A stretch of DNA of 62,071 nt from Myxococcales bacterium (GCA_020632975.1 JACKEL010000019.1:1-62071), one strand, 5' to 3'. Shown: positions 36,274 through 46,320, numbered from the stretch's first letter. Program-made: numbers and translations. Notes: a model not told the origin generated them from the letters alone.

Positions 36274-37106
36274 CGGTTGTTTTTTCACCTCACATCAAAA
36301 CAGACAAAGCAGCAGTCATGCTTTCACTTTTCAGGCGTATTACTAGATCACCACGTGTTTTGCAAACCTTCCTATAGATGTGCTACGACCGACAAAACAG
36401 AATGGTACAACACAAAAAAGCCTCGCCTCTAACAAAACACATGTGAGAAACAAGACCGTCAAGAGAAATAAGTTTGGACTCCAAAGAAAGCCAAGAGAAC
36501 AAACAAAAAGTTGAGCCAAAAAGAGACCTCGTGATGGAAAAACGGCCACGATAAACCCCACCTTGGGATTCATCAGCTCAATCCAACCAACACAACCTTG
36601 GAGCAAAAACACTCTTGGTCTCGTCAACGATCAAAGTCTTAGGACACAACCACAGATGGATGGCTACGTAGAGCATAAAAATCGACTTATCATTGACTCT
36701 TTTTTGCAGCCTCTTTGAGAAAAGTATGGGAAGAAAAAACATCATTCATGACAAGAAAGAAAAGAAAATAGAGCCTAAAAAAAGAGAAGTAGTGCCAACA
36801 CGCTGAAAGTGTTCTTTGGGGCTTGCCAAAGGAAGTGGGCTTGCTTTACCTTGTGAAAGCTTCGTTCCCAAACCTCTGTGATGTGGAGTGTACTTTGGAC
36901 TGAAGGTACCACTTCTTCTTTAGCTATCTTCCACAAGATCTGTAATGTTCAGGGATGTGCGACGAACAACATCAACAAACGATACAACACCCCTTCGATT
37001 CTTCCCGTATGGCTCTGAGACAGAACTCTCTACACAACGCACACTTTTCATTCATCTCTTTATTTATCACCCATTCTTACGGACATATGTCGGGGTATCA
37101 TTCAAC
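36274..37106. other. 833-base AT-rich intergenic region
   Basis: The longest gene-free stretch, between asnB (minus) and the MBL gene (plus). Frames in it (for example 36343-36627 on the minus strand, hydrophobic) lack an SD and look like chance products of AT-rich DNA. No RNA gene or terminator could be recognised. It may mark a recombination join in the polysaccharide locus. Confidence 0.5.
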
Positions 37107-38471
37107 ATGAGTACGAAAAAACTTCACTTGTTAAGTCACGCCTCCCTACTGATAGAGATCGGACAGCTAAAGCTGTTGACAGACCCATGGTTTTTGGGAA
37201 CGGCCTTCAACAGTGGATGGAGCTTATCTCCCACACCGGACCTAAAGAAAATAGAAAGTGTACTCGGCGACATTGATGTCATTTGGATCTCTCACGAACA
37301 CCCAGACCATCTACACTTCCCGACACTTCGGCATATCCGAAGCTTTTTGCCTGAACGTGTAAAAGTTGCCTTCCAAGATACCAACAGTGAAAAGGTGTTT
37401 GATGCTCTAGAAAAACTGGGATACAAAAACTTCTTAAAACTCCCGCATATGCAGAAAGTTCGGCTCAATCAACATGTGGAAATCGCAGTATACGCCCACA
37501 GGCACTTGGACTCTTCGTTGGCGATCTTTGATCAAGGCAGATTTTGGGCGCTCAACATCAACGACACAGAACTCAACCAGAACGATCTGAGCCTTATACA
37601 CAAAAACTTTGGCTCCCCTGATATTTTAATGAATCAGTTTTCCATCGCAGGCTCCGAAGGAATCCCTGACTTGTTGGCATTAGACGCCAAGCAAGTCCTC
37701 AGAAAAATGATAGAACATCACAAAGCTTTGGGGGCTTCATTTACCGTCCCATTTGCGTCGCTGGTGACATTTTCGAAGCCTGACAACGATCACATGAACT
37801 CACAAGCCAATACCGTCTTTGACGCTCTTTCTGCCTTCAAAAGTCAGGGGCTCAAATTGGTCCTCCTTGAGATACAAGGAGAACCACTCGTCTGGGAAAA
37901 GGGCTCCCTCTCCCCCCGTAACGTAGAAGAGATCCACACAAAAGCCGAACAGTTTTACCGAAGCCATTACGAACAAAGCACAGAAGAAACAGATCCCCTC
38001 GAACCACCAAAAGATCGAACGGAAGTACAAAGCGTCGTGGAAAAGAGAGTTGTTGGTTTGAAAAAGAAAACATCTCCTTTGCTTTTTCAACAACTGAAAC
38101 CTTTTCGCTTCAAAGTGACGGATTGGGACGATGAGATCTGGGAATTAGACTTCCATAAAGTACGTTTTTCAAAAGTCCAAAACTCGTCGCGGTACGATAT
38201 AAAGATCAATTCACAACCTTTGTGGTTCGCATTCAAAATGCCTTTTGGCGTCCAAACCCTCGGTGTATCGGGGAGATACCTCTTTCACCCTGACCATACA
38301 AAAATCCCAACAACATGGAAATTGTTTAGGATTCTTACGTCCTTAGAAAATGCGGAGATCTATTTGTCTCTACAAGGAATCCTCTCACGCCCCCTTCTCC
38401 GTTGGCTCTGGCAAAGAAGATCAGGGATCATGAGTCAAGTCGTTCAACAATACAAAAGATTTTCCTCTTGA
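37107..38471 (+). CDS. MBL-fold metallo-hydrolase
   Basis: The ATG at 37107 begins KKLHLLSHASLLIEIG, a typical MBL first strand; the upstream frame is unsupported. The metal site is HEHPDHLH (HxHxDH), followed by HRHLDS and later acidic residues. The first 280 residues are MBL; the C-terminal 170 have no recognised domain. The overall style is reminiscent of UlaG and CMP-sialate hydroxylase-like MBL proteins found in glycan loci, but I cannot fix the substrate. The gene is AT-rich compared with the neighbouring glycosyltransferase genes, suggesting separate acquisition. Confidence 0.75.
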   Translation: MSTKKLHLLSHASLLIEIGQLKLLTDPWFLGTAFNSGWSLSPTPDLKKIESVLGDIDVIWISHEHPDHLHFPTLRHIRSFLPERVKVAFQDTNSEKVFDALEKLGYKNFLKLPHMQKVRLNQHVEIAVYAHRHLDSSLAIFDQGRFWALNINDTELNQNDLSLIHKNFGSPDILMNQFSIAGSEGIPDLLALDAKQVLRKMIEHHKALGASFTVPFASLVTFSKPDNDHMNSQANTVFDALSAFKSQGLKLVLLEIQGEPLVWEKGSLSPRNVEEIHTKAEQFYRSHYEQSTEETDPLEPPKDRTEVQSVVEKRVVGLKKKTSPLLFQQLKPFRFKVTDWDDEIWELDFHKVRFSKVQNSSRYDIKINSQPLWFAFKMPFGVQTLGVSGRYLFHPDHTKIPTTWKLFRILTSLENAEIYLSLQGILSRPLLRWLWQRRSGIMSQVVQQYKRFSS

Positions 38472-38544
38472 TATCGACGAGAAACTTTTGCAACAAAGCA
38501 TCTTGTCTAACCCCCCCTTTGATGTTGCCAAGGGAGACTCATTG

Positions 38545-39726
38545 ATGAGGTATCTCGTCGCTGTAGATACACACTTCTTAGATTATCCGGGAGGTGCCGC
38601 ACGTGTGGCGTGGGATATGGCGCTCGCTGCAAGAGACGCTGGCCACAAAGTCGCGATGCTTTCTTATCACACAGATCCTTCTTTACCCACTTCATTCGAA
38701 CACGTCGAAGGTATCGACATCTTGCGCGTCCCTCCTTCAACACTGCCAGCTTGGAACCCGCTGCGCTTGTTTGAATCCATCCACCGCGCCAAACAAGGTA
38801 TCCTCGTTCACCTCGGAACGAACTGGGATATTGCTCACATCCACAACACCCGCACAGGATGGGCGATTTGCGAAGCCCTTGGCGAAAAGACACGCATCCT
38901 TACCACCGTCCACTCCCCCGTGTTGCTTGAGTACCAAGCCAACCAACAAAACCAAACGTGGCTGCAATCCCTCAAACATCTCCTTGGTGTGCCCCTTTTG
39001 ACATGGCTTGAGCAACAAATCCTTCAACGCAGCCACCGCATCCACACCCTGTCAGACTTTACGCGCCAAGAACTACTCAAACTCTATGGGATGCAAGACA
39101 AGATCTCCGTGATGCCCTACTGGCGGCGCCCTGGGCTCCAAAGAACCCATACCCAAGTCGAAGCGCGCACTTTGTTGGGTTGGCCCCAAGAGATACCCAT
39201 CTTCTTTACAGTCCGCTTCCACGGCCCCCGTACAGGCATCGACGATGCGATCCACGCCACCGCCCCCCTCACAGAAACCCACGACTTCCGCTTTTACATC
39301 GCAGGGGATGGACCACTCCGCACCCACCACGAAGGACTCGTCCAACATTACCATGCCAACGACAAGATCCACTTTCTTGGCCGCATCTCCGAAGAAGATC
39401 TCGACTTGGCCTACCAAGCCGCAGATGCTTTCCTTCTTCCCACCCGTGCCCTCGAATGTTTTGGCCTGATCTCGATCGAAGCACTGTCTTTTGGTTGCCC
39501 CGTGATCAGCTCAGACTCTAGCGCGATCCCCGAAGTCCTCGCCCCCATCCTTCCTGCATTTCTTTACCCCACAGGGGATATCACCGCGCTCCAAGGCAAG
39601 ATCCGCGCGTTTCTCCAAGGACAACTGCAAGCACCTGCGCCAGAAGTCTTGATCCAATACATCGAAGAACACTACTCTTACCAACGATTGCTCCCTACCT
39701 TCTTGGAGATCCTTTCATCACCTTGA
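38545..39726 (+). CDS. Glycosyltransferase family 4
   Basis: The ATG at 38545 follows AAGGGAG and starts YLVAVDTHFLDYPGGAARVA, with the Gly-rich N-terminal loop of GT4 proteins. The C-terminal donor-binding part has FYIAGDGPLR, IHFLGRISEEDL and PTRALECFGLISIEALSFG, the E-x7-E pattern of GT4. It transfers a sugar from an NDP-sugar to the growing glycan. First of four glycosyltransferase genes on the plus strand. Confidence 0.87.
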   Translation: MRYLVAVDTHFLDYPGGAARVAWDMALAARDAGHKVAMLSYHTDPSLPTSFEHVEGIDILRVPPSTLPAWNPLRLFESIHRAKQGILVHLGTNWDIAHIHNTRTGWAICEALGEKTRILTTVHSPVLLEYQANQQNQTWLQSLKHLLGVPLLTWLEQQILQRSHRIHTLSDFTRQELLKLYGMQDKISVMPYWRRPGLQRTHTQVEARTLLGWPQEIPIFFTVRFHGPRTGIDDAIHATAPLTETHDFRFYIAGDGPLRTHHEGLVQHYHANDKIHFLGRISEEDLDLAYQAADAFLLPTRALECFGLISIEALSFGCPVISSDSSAIPEVLAPILPAFLYPTGDITALQGKIRAFLQGQLQAPAPEVLIQYIEEHYSYQRLLPTFLEILSSP

Positions 39727-39866
39727 TCCGCACCCAAGAAGGACGCGCTCAACGCAAACTTTCGTGCTATGCTCGACGAAAACTTGTACAACAAAGACCA
39801 CTCTTCAAAGACACACAACAAGAGATGTTTAGCGTGGCCCAAACCCCCGATAGATGGAATGAATAG

Positions 39867-40997
39867 ATGACGGAACAGCCTATCCACCGCCCCATCAAAC
39901 ACCTTCGCGTCTTGTACCTTGCAAGCTTTGCTTATGGCGACGGCAGCACCTCTTGGCATCGTTTGCAAGCCATGAAAAAGCTTGTTTCTTTTGTCCAAGA
40001 ACAAGATATCACCCCACCCGAGGCCATCCAATTCAATCGACGCCTTCCCATGCGCGTCCTTCGCAAGTTTTTTGGTATCCAAGTCGATGGCACAGGGCTT
40101 CATCGCAGCCTTATCCGCACGATCCAAAGCCAACCTTTCGACATCCTTTGGATCGACAAAGGCATTATGCTCAAGCCTTCGATATTTCGGGCCTTTCGCA
40201 AAGCCTCCCCCAAAGGTCGCATCGCTGGTTACATGCCCGACGACATGGAAAACCCCCTCAATGTCACACGCGAATTGCTCCAGACCTTCCCTTTGTATGA
40301 CGTGTTTTTCACGAATCGATGGGCCCAAGTCGGTGAGCTACAAAAGCCCACAGGTCCGCAGGTTTATCGCATCGGAAAAGGCTTCTCACGAGATCTCCAC
40401 CGCCCCGTCGAACTGACGCCAGCGTTGCGTCAAGAACTCGGTGGAGAGGTCGTATTCATCGGCTCTTGGGAAAAGGAACGCTCGGACATCCTCGTCGAGA
40501 TGGGCAAAAAAGGCATCCCGATCAAGATCTGGGGTGAAGACTCGTGGAACAAAAAACTCACCTGGCCTGTCACAAACCTCACCTTTACGGGCAGCAGCGC
40601 CATGGGAGAGCGTTATGTCGAAGTCATCAACGCTTCGGATATCTGCCTAGGCTTCTTGCGAAAACAAAACCGAGATCAACATACCTCCCGCAGCATGGAG
40701 ATCCCCGCATGTGGTGCCTTTATGCTCGCCGAACGCACAGACGAACATCTGCGTTTGTTTGAAGAAGGCAAAGAAGCCGAGTTCTTTTCCTCCCAAGAAG
40801 AACTCTTACAAAAGATCCAATACTATCGAGAGCATCCAGAAGAACGAAAGAAGATCGCAAAAGCAGGTCGCGAACGCTGCCTTCGTTCGGGCTATTCCAA
40901 CATCGATCGTATACGCAGGATGTTGCAACTCACCATCTACGGGCATCCTGAACGCGACCATCTGATCACACCTCCCCCAACCCCAGAAAAAGACTGA
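39867..40997 (+). CDS. Glycosyltransferase (CgeB/GT-B type)
   Basis: A 376-aa protein with the C-terminal domain of spore-maturation CgeB-like glycosyltransferases: EVINASDICLGFLRKQNRD, STRSMEIPACGAFMLAERT-like TSRSMEIPACGAFM and EEGKEAEFFSSQEELLQKIQ. It overlaps the next glycosyltransferase gene by one base (TGATG), so they are coupled. Acceptor and sugar unknown. Confidence 0.82.
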   Translation: MTEQPIHRPIKHLRVLYLASFAYGDGSTSWHRLQAMKKLVSFVQEQDITPPEAIQFNRRLPMRVLRKFFGIQVDGTGLHRSLIRTIQSQPFDILWIDKGIMLKPSIFRAFRKASPKGRIAGYMPDDMENPLNVTRELLQTFPLYDVFFTNRWAQVGELQKPTGPQVYRIGKGFSRDLHRPVELTPALRQELGGEVVFIGSWEKERSDILVEMGKKGIPIKIWGEDSWNKKLTWPVTNLTFTGSSAMGERYVEVINASDICLGFLRKQNRDQHTSRSMEIPACGAFMLAERTDEHLRLFEEGKEAEFFSSQEELLQKIQYYREHPEERKKIAKAGRERCLRSGYSNIDRIRRMLQLTIYGHPERDHLITPPPTPEKD

Positions 40998-42211
40998 TGC
41001 GCATCTTTATCAACGCACGTTCCGCCAATATGGGCGGCGCCCTCACATACCTGACCAACCTTCTCGAAGTCCTCCCGCCCCTCGCTGGAGAACACCAGTT
41101 TTTTCTGCTCGCGCCTCCCGAAACCCAAGCACTCCTCCAGCCCAAGACCGATCCCGCGCTTTTTCAATGGATTCCCCTCCCCAAACGCCAAAATGACGCG
41201 CTTGATCAGCTTTATCTGGATGTCCACCACATCCCTCAACTGCTTCGAGAACACAAAATCGATGTCTTGTTCTCTTCGATGGGCTTTGGCTCTTTTTCAG
41301 CCCCCTGCCCTGAACTTCTCTTGATCCGAAATACCATTTTCTATTGCCCGATATACCGAGAAAAGATGCTAAAAATGGGACCGATCCCGTTTTCCTTTCA
41401 TCTCAAACGAATGCTCGGTCAGCTCTCTATCTTGGGCGCAGACATGGTGATGTTTCCTTCACAAGCCATGAAGGATCTTGCACTGCTCGACCTTCCCTCT
41501 CTCCAAAAGCCCCTCCCTGTCTTGCATTACGGCTTTTCCAAAGAGCGTTTCCTCACGCACCAAACACCCGTCTCCCCACCCCCTATCCTCCACAAGATGC
41601 AACAGTGGAAACAGCAAGGTTACACGCTCTTTCTCCATGTCTCTTCATACGCTTTGCAAAAAAACCTAGAGACCTTGGTCGAAGCCCTCGCAGATCCGCG
41701 ACTTCGAGAACGCAAGTTCAAACTCATCACCACCTTGCACCGTGAGAAAACGGGCGAAAAAGAACTGTACGACAAGCTACAACAGCGCATCCAAGAGCTA
41801 CAACTCCAAGACATCATCCACAGCAGCGAACATCTACCCTACGACCAACTTTGGAGCTTGTACCGCGCGGCGGATGCTTTCGTTTTCCCTTCCTTTACCG
41901 AGTCTTTCGGACACCCGCTGATCGAAGCAATGTCCTCAGAACTCCCACTGATCGTCTCGCAAACACCTACAAACCAAGAACTTTGCTTGGATGCTGCACT
42001 TTACTTCGAGACTTTTTCTCCAAGCTCATGCGCACAAACACTCTTGCAATTCCTCGTTCAGCCCGACCTAGCGCCCAAGATGGCCGCTGCTTCGTCCAAA
42101 CGCTCCCAAGACTTCTCTTGGACAAACTACGCTGAACAACTCCTCTCGCTCCTACAAGAGTGCGCGTCTTCCCGTTCTTCCCGACGACGTTGGCCCTTTC
42201 GCAAGCCGTGA
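40997..42211 (+). CDS. Glycosyltransferase family 4 (group 1)
   Basis: Begins MRIFINARSANMGGALTYLTNL, a GT4 N-terminus. Later HVSSYALQKNLETLVEAL, IIHSSEHLPYDQLWSLYRAADAFVFPSFTESFGHPLIEAMSS-type residues (positions about 280-320) show the E-x7-E donor site. Overlaps the preceding gene by one base. Probably a cytoplasmic or membrane-associated enzyme adding a sugar to lipid-linked glycan. Confidence 0.87.
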   Translation: MRIFINARSANMGGALTYLTNLLEVLPPLAGEHQFFLLAPPETQALLQPKTDPALFQWIPLPKRQNDALDQLYLDVHHIPQLLREHKIDVLFSSMGFGSFSAPCPELLLIRNTIFYCPIYREKMLKMGPIPFSFHLKRMLGQLSILGADMVMFPSQAMKDLALLDLPSLQKPLPVLHYGFSKERFLTHQTPVSPPPILHKMQQWKQQGYTLFLHVSSYALQKNLETLVEALADPRLRERKFKLITTLHREKTGEKELYDKLQQRIQELQLQDIIHSSEHLPYDQLWSLYRAADAFVFPSFTESFGHPLIEAMSSELPLIVSQTPTNQELCLDAALYFETFSPSSCAQTLLQFLVQPDLAPKMAAASSKRSQDFSWTNYAEQLLSLLQECASSRSSRRRWPFRKP

Positions 42212-42294
42212 AGAAACCCACAAGATCATGAGACCCAAACCTACACAACCCACGTTCCTCTCGGCACGATCACATACATAAGGGATGCTGAACG

Positions 42295-43227
42295 ATGACA
42301 CGCTCCACAAGCGTTATCATGTTGACACTCAACGAAGAACACCGTCTACCTGCAGCCATCGAAAATACCCAACAATGGGCCAAAGACATCTTTATCGTGG
42401 ACAGCCTTAGCAGTGATCGCACCGTGGATATCGCCCTAGAATACGGGGTGCATATCGTCCAACGCCCCTTCACCAACTTTGGGGATCAGTGGAACTTTGC
42501 CCTTCAATGCTTGCCGATCCAAACACCATGGACCATGAAACTCGATCCAGACGAACGACTCACCGATGCCCTCATCCAAGAAATCCAAGAAGTCGAACGC
42601 CAAGATGGCCCACACACGGGCTATGCCATGGATCGGCGACTTTGGTTTATGGGCAAACCCCTGCACAACAAAAATGAAGTCCTGCGGCTTTGGAAGACTG
42701 GTACCTGCACTTTTTCGGATGTCCTTGTCAACGAATATCCCCATGTGAAGGGCTCGGTGGGCAAGTTCAAAGGACTGATGGAACACCTCGATAGCCCTGA
42801 TCTCAATCGCTGGTTTGAAAAACAAAATCGCTACACCACCATGGAAGCGATCATGAAAGTGCGTGGCGACAAACTCGCCGCAGAACCCAAGCTTTTTGGC
42901 AATCCTCTCGAACGCAGGATGTTCCTCAAAACAATCTTCTACAAACTCCCCTTGCGCTACCAGCTTCTTTGGGCCTTTGAATTCATGCGCTCCAAAGCCT
43001 TCCTTGATGGCGCTGTGGGCCGCGCGTGGACCCATCTACGCGTCGAAAACCTACGAAACGTCGAGTTTAAGGTACAAGAACTCCACAACCTAGGTACTCC
43101 CCCAGAGATGCCAGCACGCCCCCAAAGACAGTATGATCCGCGCATCTTGGAGACTGAGATACAACAAGAAGTGACGCGCAAAGACCTCGCACGCCAAAGC
43201 AAAACCCCCAGCCCCTTTCAAACATAA
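42295..43227 (+). CDS. Glycosyltransferase family 2
   Basis: Starts SVIMLTLNEEHRLPAAIENT, DIFIVDSLSSDRT and MKLDPDERLTDALI: the GT2 layout with the DxD-like DPDE metal site, close to the KdtX/WaaE subgroup. Length 310 aa. Last gene of the polysaccharide run, 83 bases after the previous glycosyltransferase and convergent with the lipoprotein methyltransferase on its right. Confidence 0.86.
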   Translation: MTRSTSVIMLTLNEEHRLPAAIENTQQWAKDIFIVDSLSSDRTVDIALEYGVHIVQRPFTNFGDQWNFALQCLPIQTPWTMKLDPDERLTDALIQEIQEVERQDGPHTGYAMDRRLWFMGKPLHNKNEVLRLWKTGTCTFSDVLVNEYPHVKGSVGKFKGLMEHLDSPDLNRWFEKQNRYTTMEAIMKVRGDKLAAEPKLFGNPLERRMFLKTIFYKLPLRYQLLWAFEFMRSKAFLDGAVGRAWTHLRVENLRNVEFKVQELHNLGTPPEMPARPQRQYDPRILETEIQQEVTRKDLARQSKTPSPFQT

Positions 43228-43267
43228 CCCCCCCCAAACGATCTCCCCAACCCATCGTATCTTGCGA

Positions 43268-44035
43268 TTACAGCGCACCTTCCACGATGTACTGATCAGG
43301 CAAAGAAGACGGGATCAACCGCCCTTTGAGTCCCGCCTCTGCAAACTCTTTGATCACTTGTTGGGGTTCCAAACGATGTTTCTTGTTGGGGCCTCGCTTC
43401 GCTTCCATTGTAAAGTCCACGATATACACGGCACCACCGGGCTTTAGGCCTGCCTTCAGCTTTTTGGCGTACTCCACGCGATTTGCAACGTGGTGCCAAG
43501 TGTTCACAATCAACACGCGATCCAAAGAAGCCGCTTGGAGCTGCGGATCATCCATCTTCACTTGTCGCGCCTTCACTTGAGACCAACCCGCTTTTTGAAT
43601 GCGCTCCTTCATGTGCTGAACCATCGGGCCATTGATATCAAGCCCTTCCACGCTGCCTTTTTCACCCACCGCACTCTGAAGAAAAGGTAAGAAATACCCC
43701 GTCCCTGCGCCAATATCCGCGACAGCCATCCCAGGTTTGATCTGCATCTTCGTCACAACCTCTTCGGGCTTCTGCCAAGCCTTGCGCGCAGGATCATCGA
43801 AGATCTTTGCATAGCGCTTTACATCGCTAAAGTCATGCTGCATATCGTGATGCTTGTACTTCACATCCCCCTTGTGATGGTCTTTTCCATGATGATGCAT
43901 CCCTTTGTGACCTTTCTTCTTTACAGGCTTGGAGGCACCTCCCGCCCCCTCTGTAGCATTGCGCTTGCAACCCCACGCACCCAAGATCCCGATCATCAAC
44001 CCCAAAGCCCCAAACCACCGAAACAAACGATTCAT
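43268..44035 (-). CDS. Putative lipoprotein with SAM methyltransferase fold and His-rich linker
   Basis: The ATG at 44035 follows AGGAG at 7 bases; the upstream frame runs through palindromic repeats. The signal peptide LFRWFGALGLMIGILGAWGC ends with a lipobox Cys. Residues about 35-65 are rich in His and Lys (GMHHHGKDHHKGDV). The methyltransferase fold then shows VADIGAGTGYFLPFL, VEGLDINGPMVQHM and VLIVNTWHHV. An exported methyltransferase is odd since SAM is cytoplasmic; the fold may serve another purpose. The His stretch may bind metal. Confidence 0.8.
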   Translation of the reverse strand: MNRLFRWFGALGLMIGILGAWGCKRNATEGAGGASKPVKKKGHKGMHHHGKDHHKGDVKYKHHDMQHDFSDVKRYAKIFDDPARKAWQKPEEVVTKMQIKPGMAVADIGAGTGYFLPFLQSAVGEKGSVEGLDINGPMVQHMKERIQKAGWSQVKARQVKMDDPQLQAASLDRVLIVNTWHHVANRVEYAKKLKAGLKPGGAVYIVDFTMEAKRGPNKKHRLEPQQVIKEFAEAGLKGRLIPSSLPDQYIVEGAL

Positions 44036-44117
44036 CCACCGCTCCTTTTGCATAGAGACGCCCCCCATGGACGCCCCGAACGCCCCTAATATATCCCCGA
44101 TATCCTGCCGATCAAGT

Positions 44118-44357
44118 GCGGGCATGGAGGCCCGCCCGGATAGAATGGATATCCACGATTCATCGGGCGGCCCTCCGTGGCCCGCCCCAGAAAAGTAGGA
44201 TATCCATTTCATTCCAGGGGCGCCCCCTCCGTGGGCGCCCGAAAAAACGGATATCAATGATCATTCCACGGGCGCCCTCCGGGGCGCGCGGAATAACGGA
44301 TATCCAATGATCCCCAGGGGCGCCCCTCCGTGGGCGCCCCGAATCCATCGCGGATAT
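44118..44357. repeat. Five tandem ~50-base palindromic units (hairpin plus GGATATCC)
   Basis: Units start near 44118, 44165, 44217, 44269 and 44317. Each has a GC-rich hairpin with a six-base loop ACGGAG or its complement CTCCGT (variants ATGGAG, CTCCGG) followed by AT-rich sequence with GGATATCC or GGATATC. The first two units have arms like those in the repeat cluster at 58640-59135; the last three have arms GGGCGCCC. They fill the 328-base gap between the methyltransferase and GST genes. Confidence 0.85.
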
Positions 44358-44363
44358 CCCTGA

Positions 44364-45077
44364 TCACGCAAAAAATCGCGCCTTCATCCTTTCGCAGTAG
44401 GCCATCAATCGCTCATCAGCCTCCAAAAGAGGCTTGAGCGGACCAGGGATCGGTGCCAGAAGTCCCGATAGCATCGCGTAAGTCGTGGCATCTAGAGTGG
44501 TGGGTTTCTCTCCAAGAAAGTAGGGTTTCTCTCCCAAAAAAGACGACAGCGACGAGAGGATCGAGCGTCCCATCTCTTCGGCTTCTGCTTCGCTGTGACG
44601 TCCAACGCCTTGTGCAGTGAGTGACTTCAATGTACTGCGTCGAATCAAGGGGATGAGCATGGGGATCAAAAAGCCTGGTGCTCCTGCATCTTTCATCACT
44701 TTGCTAATGGCGTGACGATACACTTGCCAGCCAGCCTCGACCTTCCAACGAAAGTACACCACAACAAAGTAAAGATGTTCTTCGAGCATGCTTTGATAAG
44801 CCCGTGCATGGGCGCGATCCAAGTCAGAGAGTCCTTCATCGAGATCCACTTGGAAGGCATCTTTGAGATAAGCGATGATATGGCTGGAATCCCCTAACTT
44901 TTTCCCATCATGCACGATATACGGCATCTTTCCTTTGGGGGCTTGGTTGGGGCTGCCGAGCTTTTTGGCAAAGGGGATCTCTGCCATCCGCAGATAGGTC
45001 TCCATCTTGACGCAAAATGGGCTAACATCGGGTGCACCAAGTGCCTCACCAAAACGATACAAGATCACTTCACTCAA
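44364..45077 (-). CDS. Glutathione S-transferase-like protein
   Basis: A 237-aa protein with an N-terminal thioredoxin-like GST domain (SPFCVKMETYLRMAEIPF, GKMPYIVHDGKKLGDSSHI) and a helical C-terminal domain. SPFC carries a Cys in place of Ser/Tyr catalytic residues, as in beta/omega-type and metaxin-like GSTs. Substrate unknown; detoxification or redox maintenance is possible. Separate from its neighbours, its 3' end abuts the repeat cluster. Confidence 0.83.
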   Translation of the reverse strand: MSEVILYRFGEALGAPDVSPFCVKMETYLRMAEIPFAKKLGSPNQAPKGKMPYIVHDGKKLGDSSHIIAYLKDAFQVDLDEGLSDLDRAHARAYQSMLEEHLYFVVVYFRWKVEAGWQVYRHAISKVMKDAGAPGFLIPMLIPLIRRSTLKSLTAQGVGRHSEAEAEEMGRSILSSLSSFLGEKPYFLGEKPTTLDATTYAMLSGLLAPIPGPLKPLLEADERLMAYCERMKARFFA

Positions 45078-45277
45078 TGGACTCTCCTCTCTTTTTGAAA
45101 CTGTCTTTTTTGTGGGGTTTTGTGTCCCGCATCTTCTCTACAGTACCCCTACTGACAACTTCGTGTCAGCATCCATCACGCAGGGCACTTTTTCCAACGC
45201 CACCCGCCGTCCTTCCTGACAAAACCGTGACAGAAAAAAACATTGGGAATAAACTCTGCGGCCTATCGTAAAACACC

Positions 45278-45880
45278 ATGACGTCAAATCGAGACCCAAA
45301 CGGCCAAGCGGCGCGCCTTTTCATTGGCTCCAACAAGAAAACGGTTCATCCCATGACAGACTTCCTCTACAACTCTATCGTCGAAGCGTTACAGCGCGGA
45401 TATGTCGCAGCTTACCGCATCCTTGGAAACGCCGAAGAGTCACGCGACGCCTGCCAAGAAGCCGCAGCCCGAGCCCTCGCCGCACGCGATAAATACGACC
45501 CTGCGCAGCCTTTTTATCCTTGGTTTTATCGTATCCTCAAAAATCACTGCCTTGACCGACTGCGTCAACGCAAACACCAACCTCAAGAAGCTACCGTTGA
45601 ACCCGTCGCCCACGATCCATCGGCAGAAAGCCGTCTTGCAGCACACGAACAACACACAGCGATCAACCGAGCCATCACCCAACTCCCCGAAGAGATGCGA
45701 GAGATCATCGAGCTACGCCACTTCCAAGACCTCAGTTACGAAGAGATCGCCGATTTATTGGGATGTCCAGTGGGAACCGTGATGAGCCGCTTGTACAGAG
45801 CAAGACAAACCCTCCGAAAAGTCTTACAGAAAGAGTCTGACTTTCGTTTCGAAGCTCCGAACAGAGAGAAAAGCCAATGA
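45278..45880 (+). CDS. ECF-type RNA polymerase sigma factor
   Basis: Region 2 is visible as DACQEAAARALAARDKY...PWFYRILKNHCLDRLRQR and region 4 as LPEEMREIIELRHFQDLSYEEIADLLGCPVGTVMSRLYRARQ (described here in parts; residues about 130-175), including the helix-turn-helix. Length 200 aa. Alternative start ATG at 45353; neither has a strong SD. Overlaps the next gene by four bases (ATGA), which is its likely anti-sigma. It probably autoregulates this operon, but no ECF promoter is evident. Confidence 0.9.
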   Translation: MTSNRDPNGQAARLFIGSNKKTVHPMTDFLYNSIVEALQRGYVAAYRILGNAEESRDACQEAAARALAARDKYDPAQPFYPWFYRILKNHCLDRLRQRKHQPQEATVEPVAHDPSAESRLAAHEQHTAINRAITQLPEEMREIIELRHFQDLSYEEIADLLGCPVGTVMSRLYRARQTLRKVLQKESDFRFEAPNREKSQ

Positions 45881-46320
45881 CCAAACGAGATCAATCGTAT
45901 TACGAATCTTTGATGATGAAAGCCGTGGATGGGCAGATATCACCCCTTGAACAAGAAGAACTCGATGCCTTTCTTCTAGAACATCCCGAATACCAAGAAG
46001 AATTGGAGGACTTTCAAATGATCAAGTCCCACACAGATAGTTTGCGGCAACGCATCCTCGCGGATGCCCGCATCGAACCCCCCCGTCCCACCGCCGCAAC
46101 CCAAGGCTTCCAACTCTTCAACTTCTTGTTGATCTTTGTGGGAGCAGCGCTGCTTGGCGGTTTGGCACTTTACCAGCTCTTTACAGACCCCACGGTCCCA
46201 CCGCTCTTGAAGTTTGGTGCAGGACTGATTGGGACAGGACTTCTTGCACTTTTCGCAAGAATCCTCTTTAACCGTATGCGTGGACTTCACCACGATCCAT
46301 ACAGGGAGATCGACCAGTGA
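45877..46320 (+). CDS. Putative membrane anti-sigma factor
   Basis: A 147-aa protein: a cytoplasmic N-terminus with the anti-sigma-like pattern LMMKAVDGQISPLEQEELDAFL, two membrane helices (FNFLLIFVGAALLGGLALY and LKFGAGLIGTGLLALFARIL). No Cys/His zinc motif is present. Overlap with the sigma gene and the YbjQ gene, and the order, give the call. It presumably holds the sigma factor at the membrane until a signal arrives. Confidence 0.78.
   Translation: MTKRDQSYYESLMMKAVDGQISPLEQEELDAFLLEHPEYQEELEDFQMIKSHTDSLRQRILADARIEPPRPTAATQGFQLFNFLLIFVGAALLGGLALYQLFTDPTVPPLLKFGAGLIGTGLLALFARILFNRMRGLHHDPYREIDQ

Noticed and set aside
36343..36627. Hydrophobic 94-codon minus-strand frame in the AT-rich gap
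   Set aside because: No SD, and AT-rich DNA by chance favours Phe/Leu codons.
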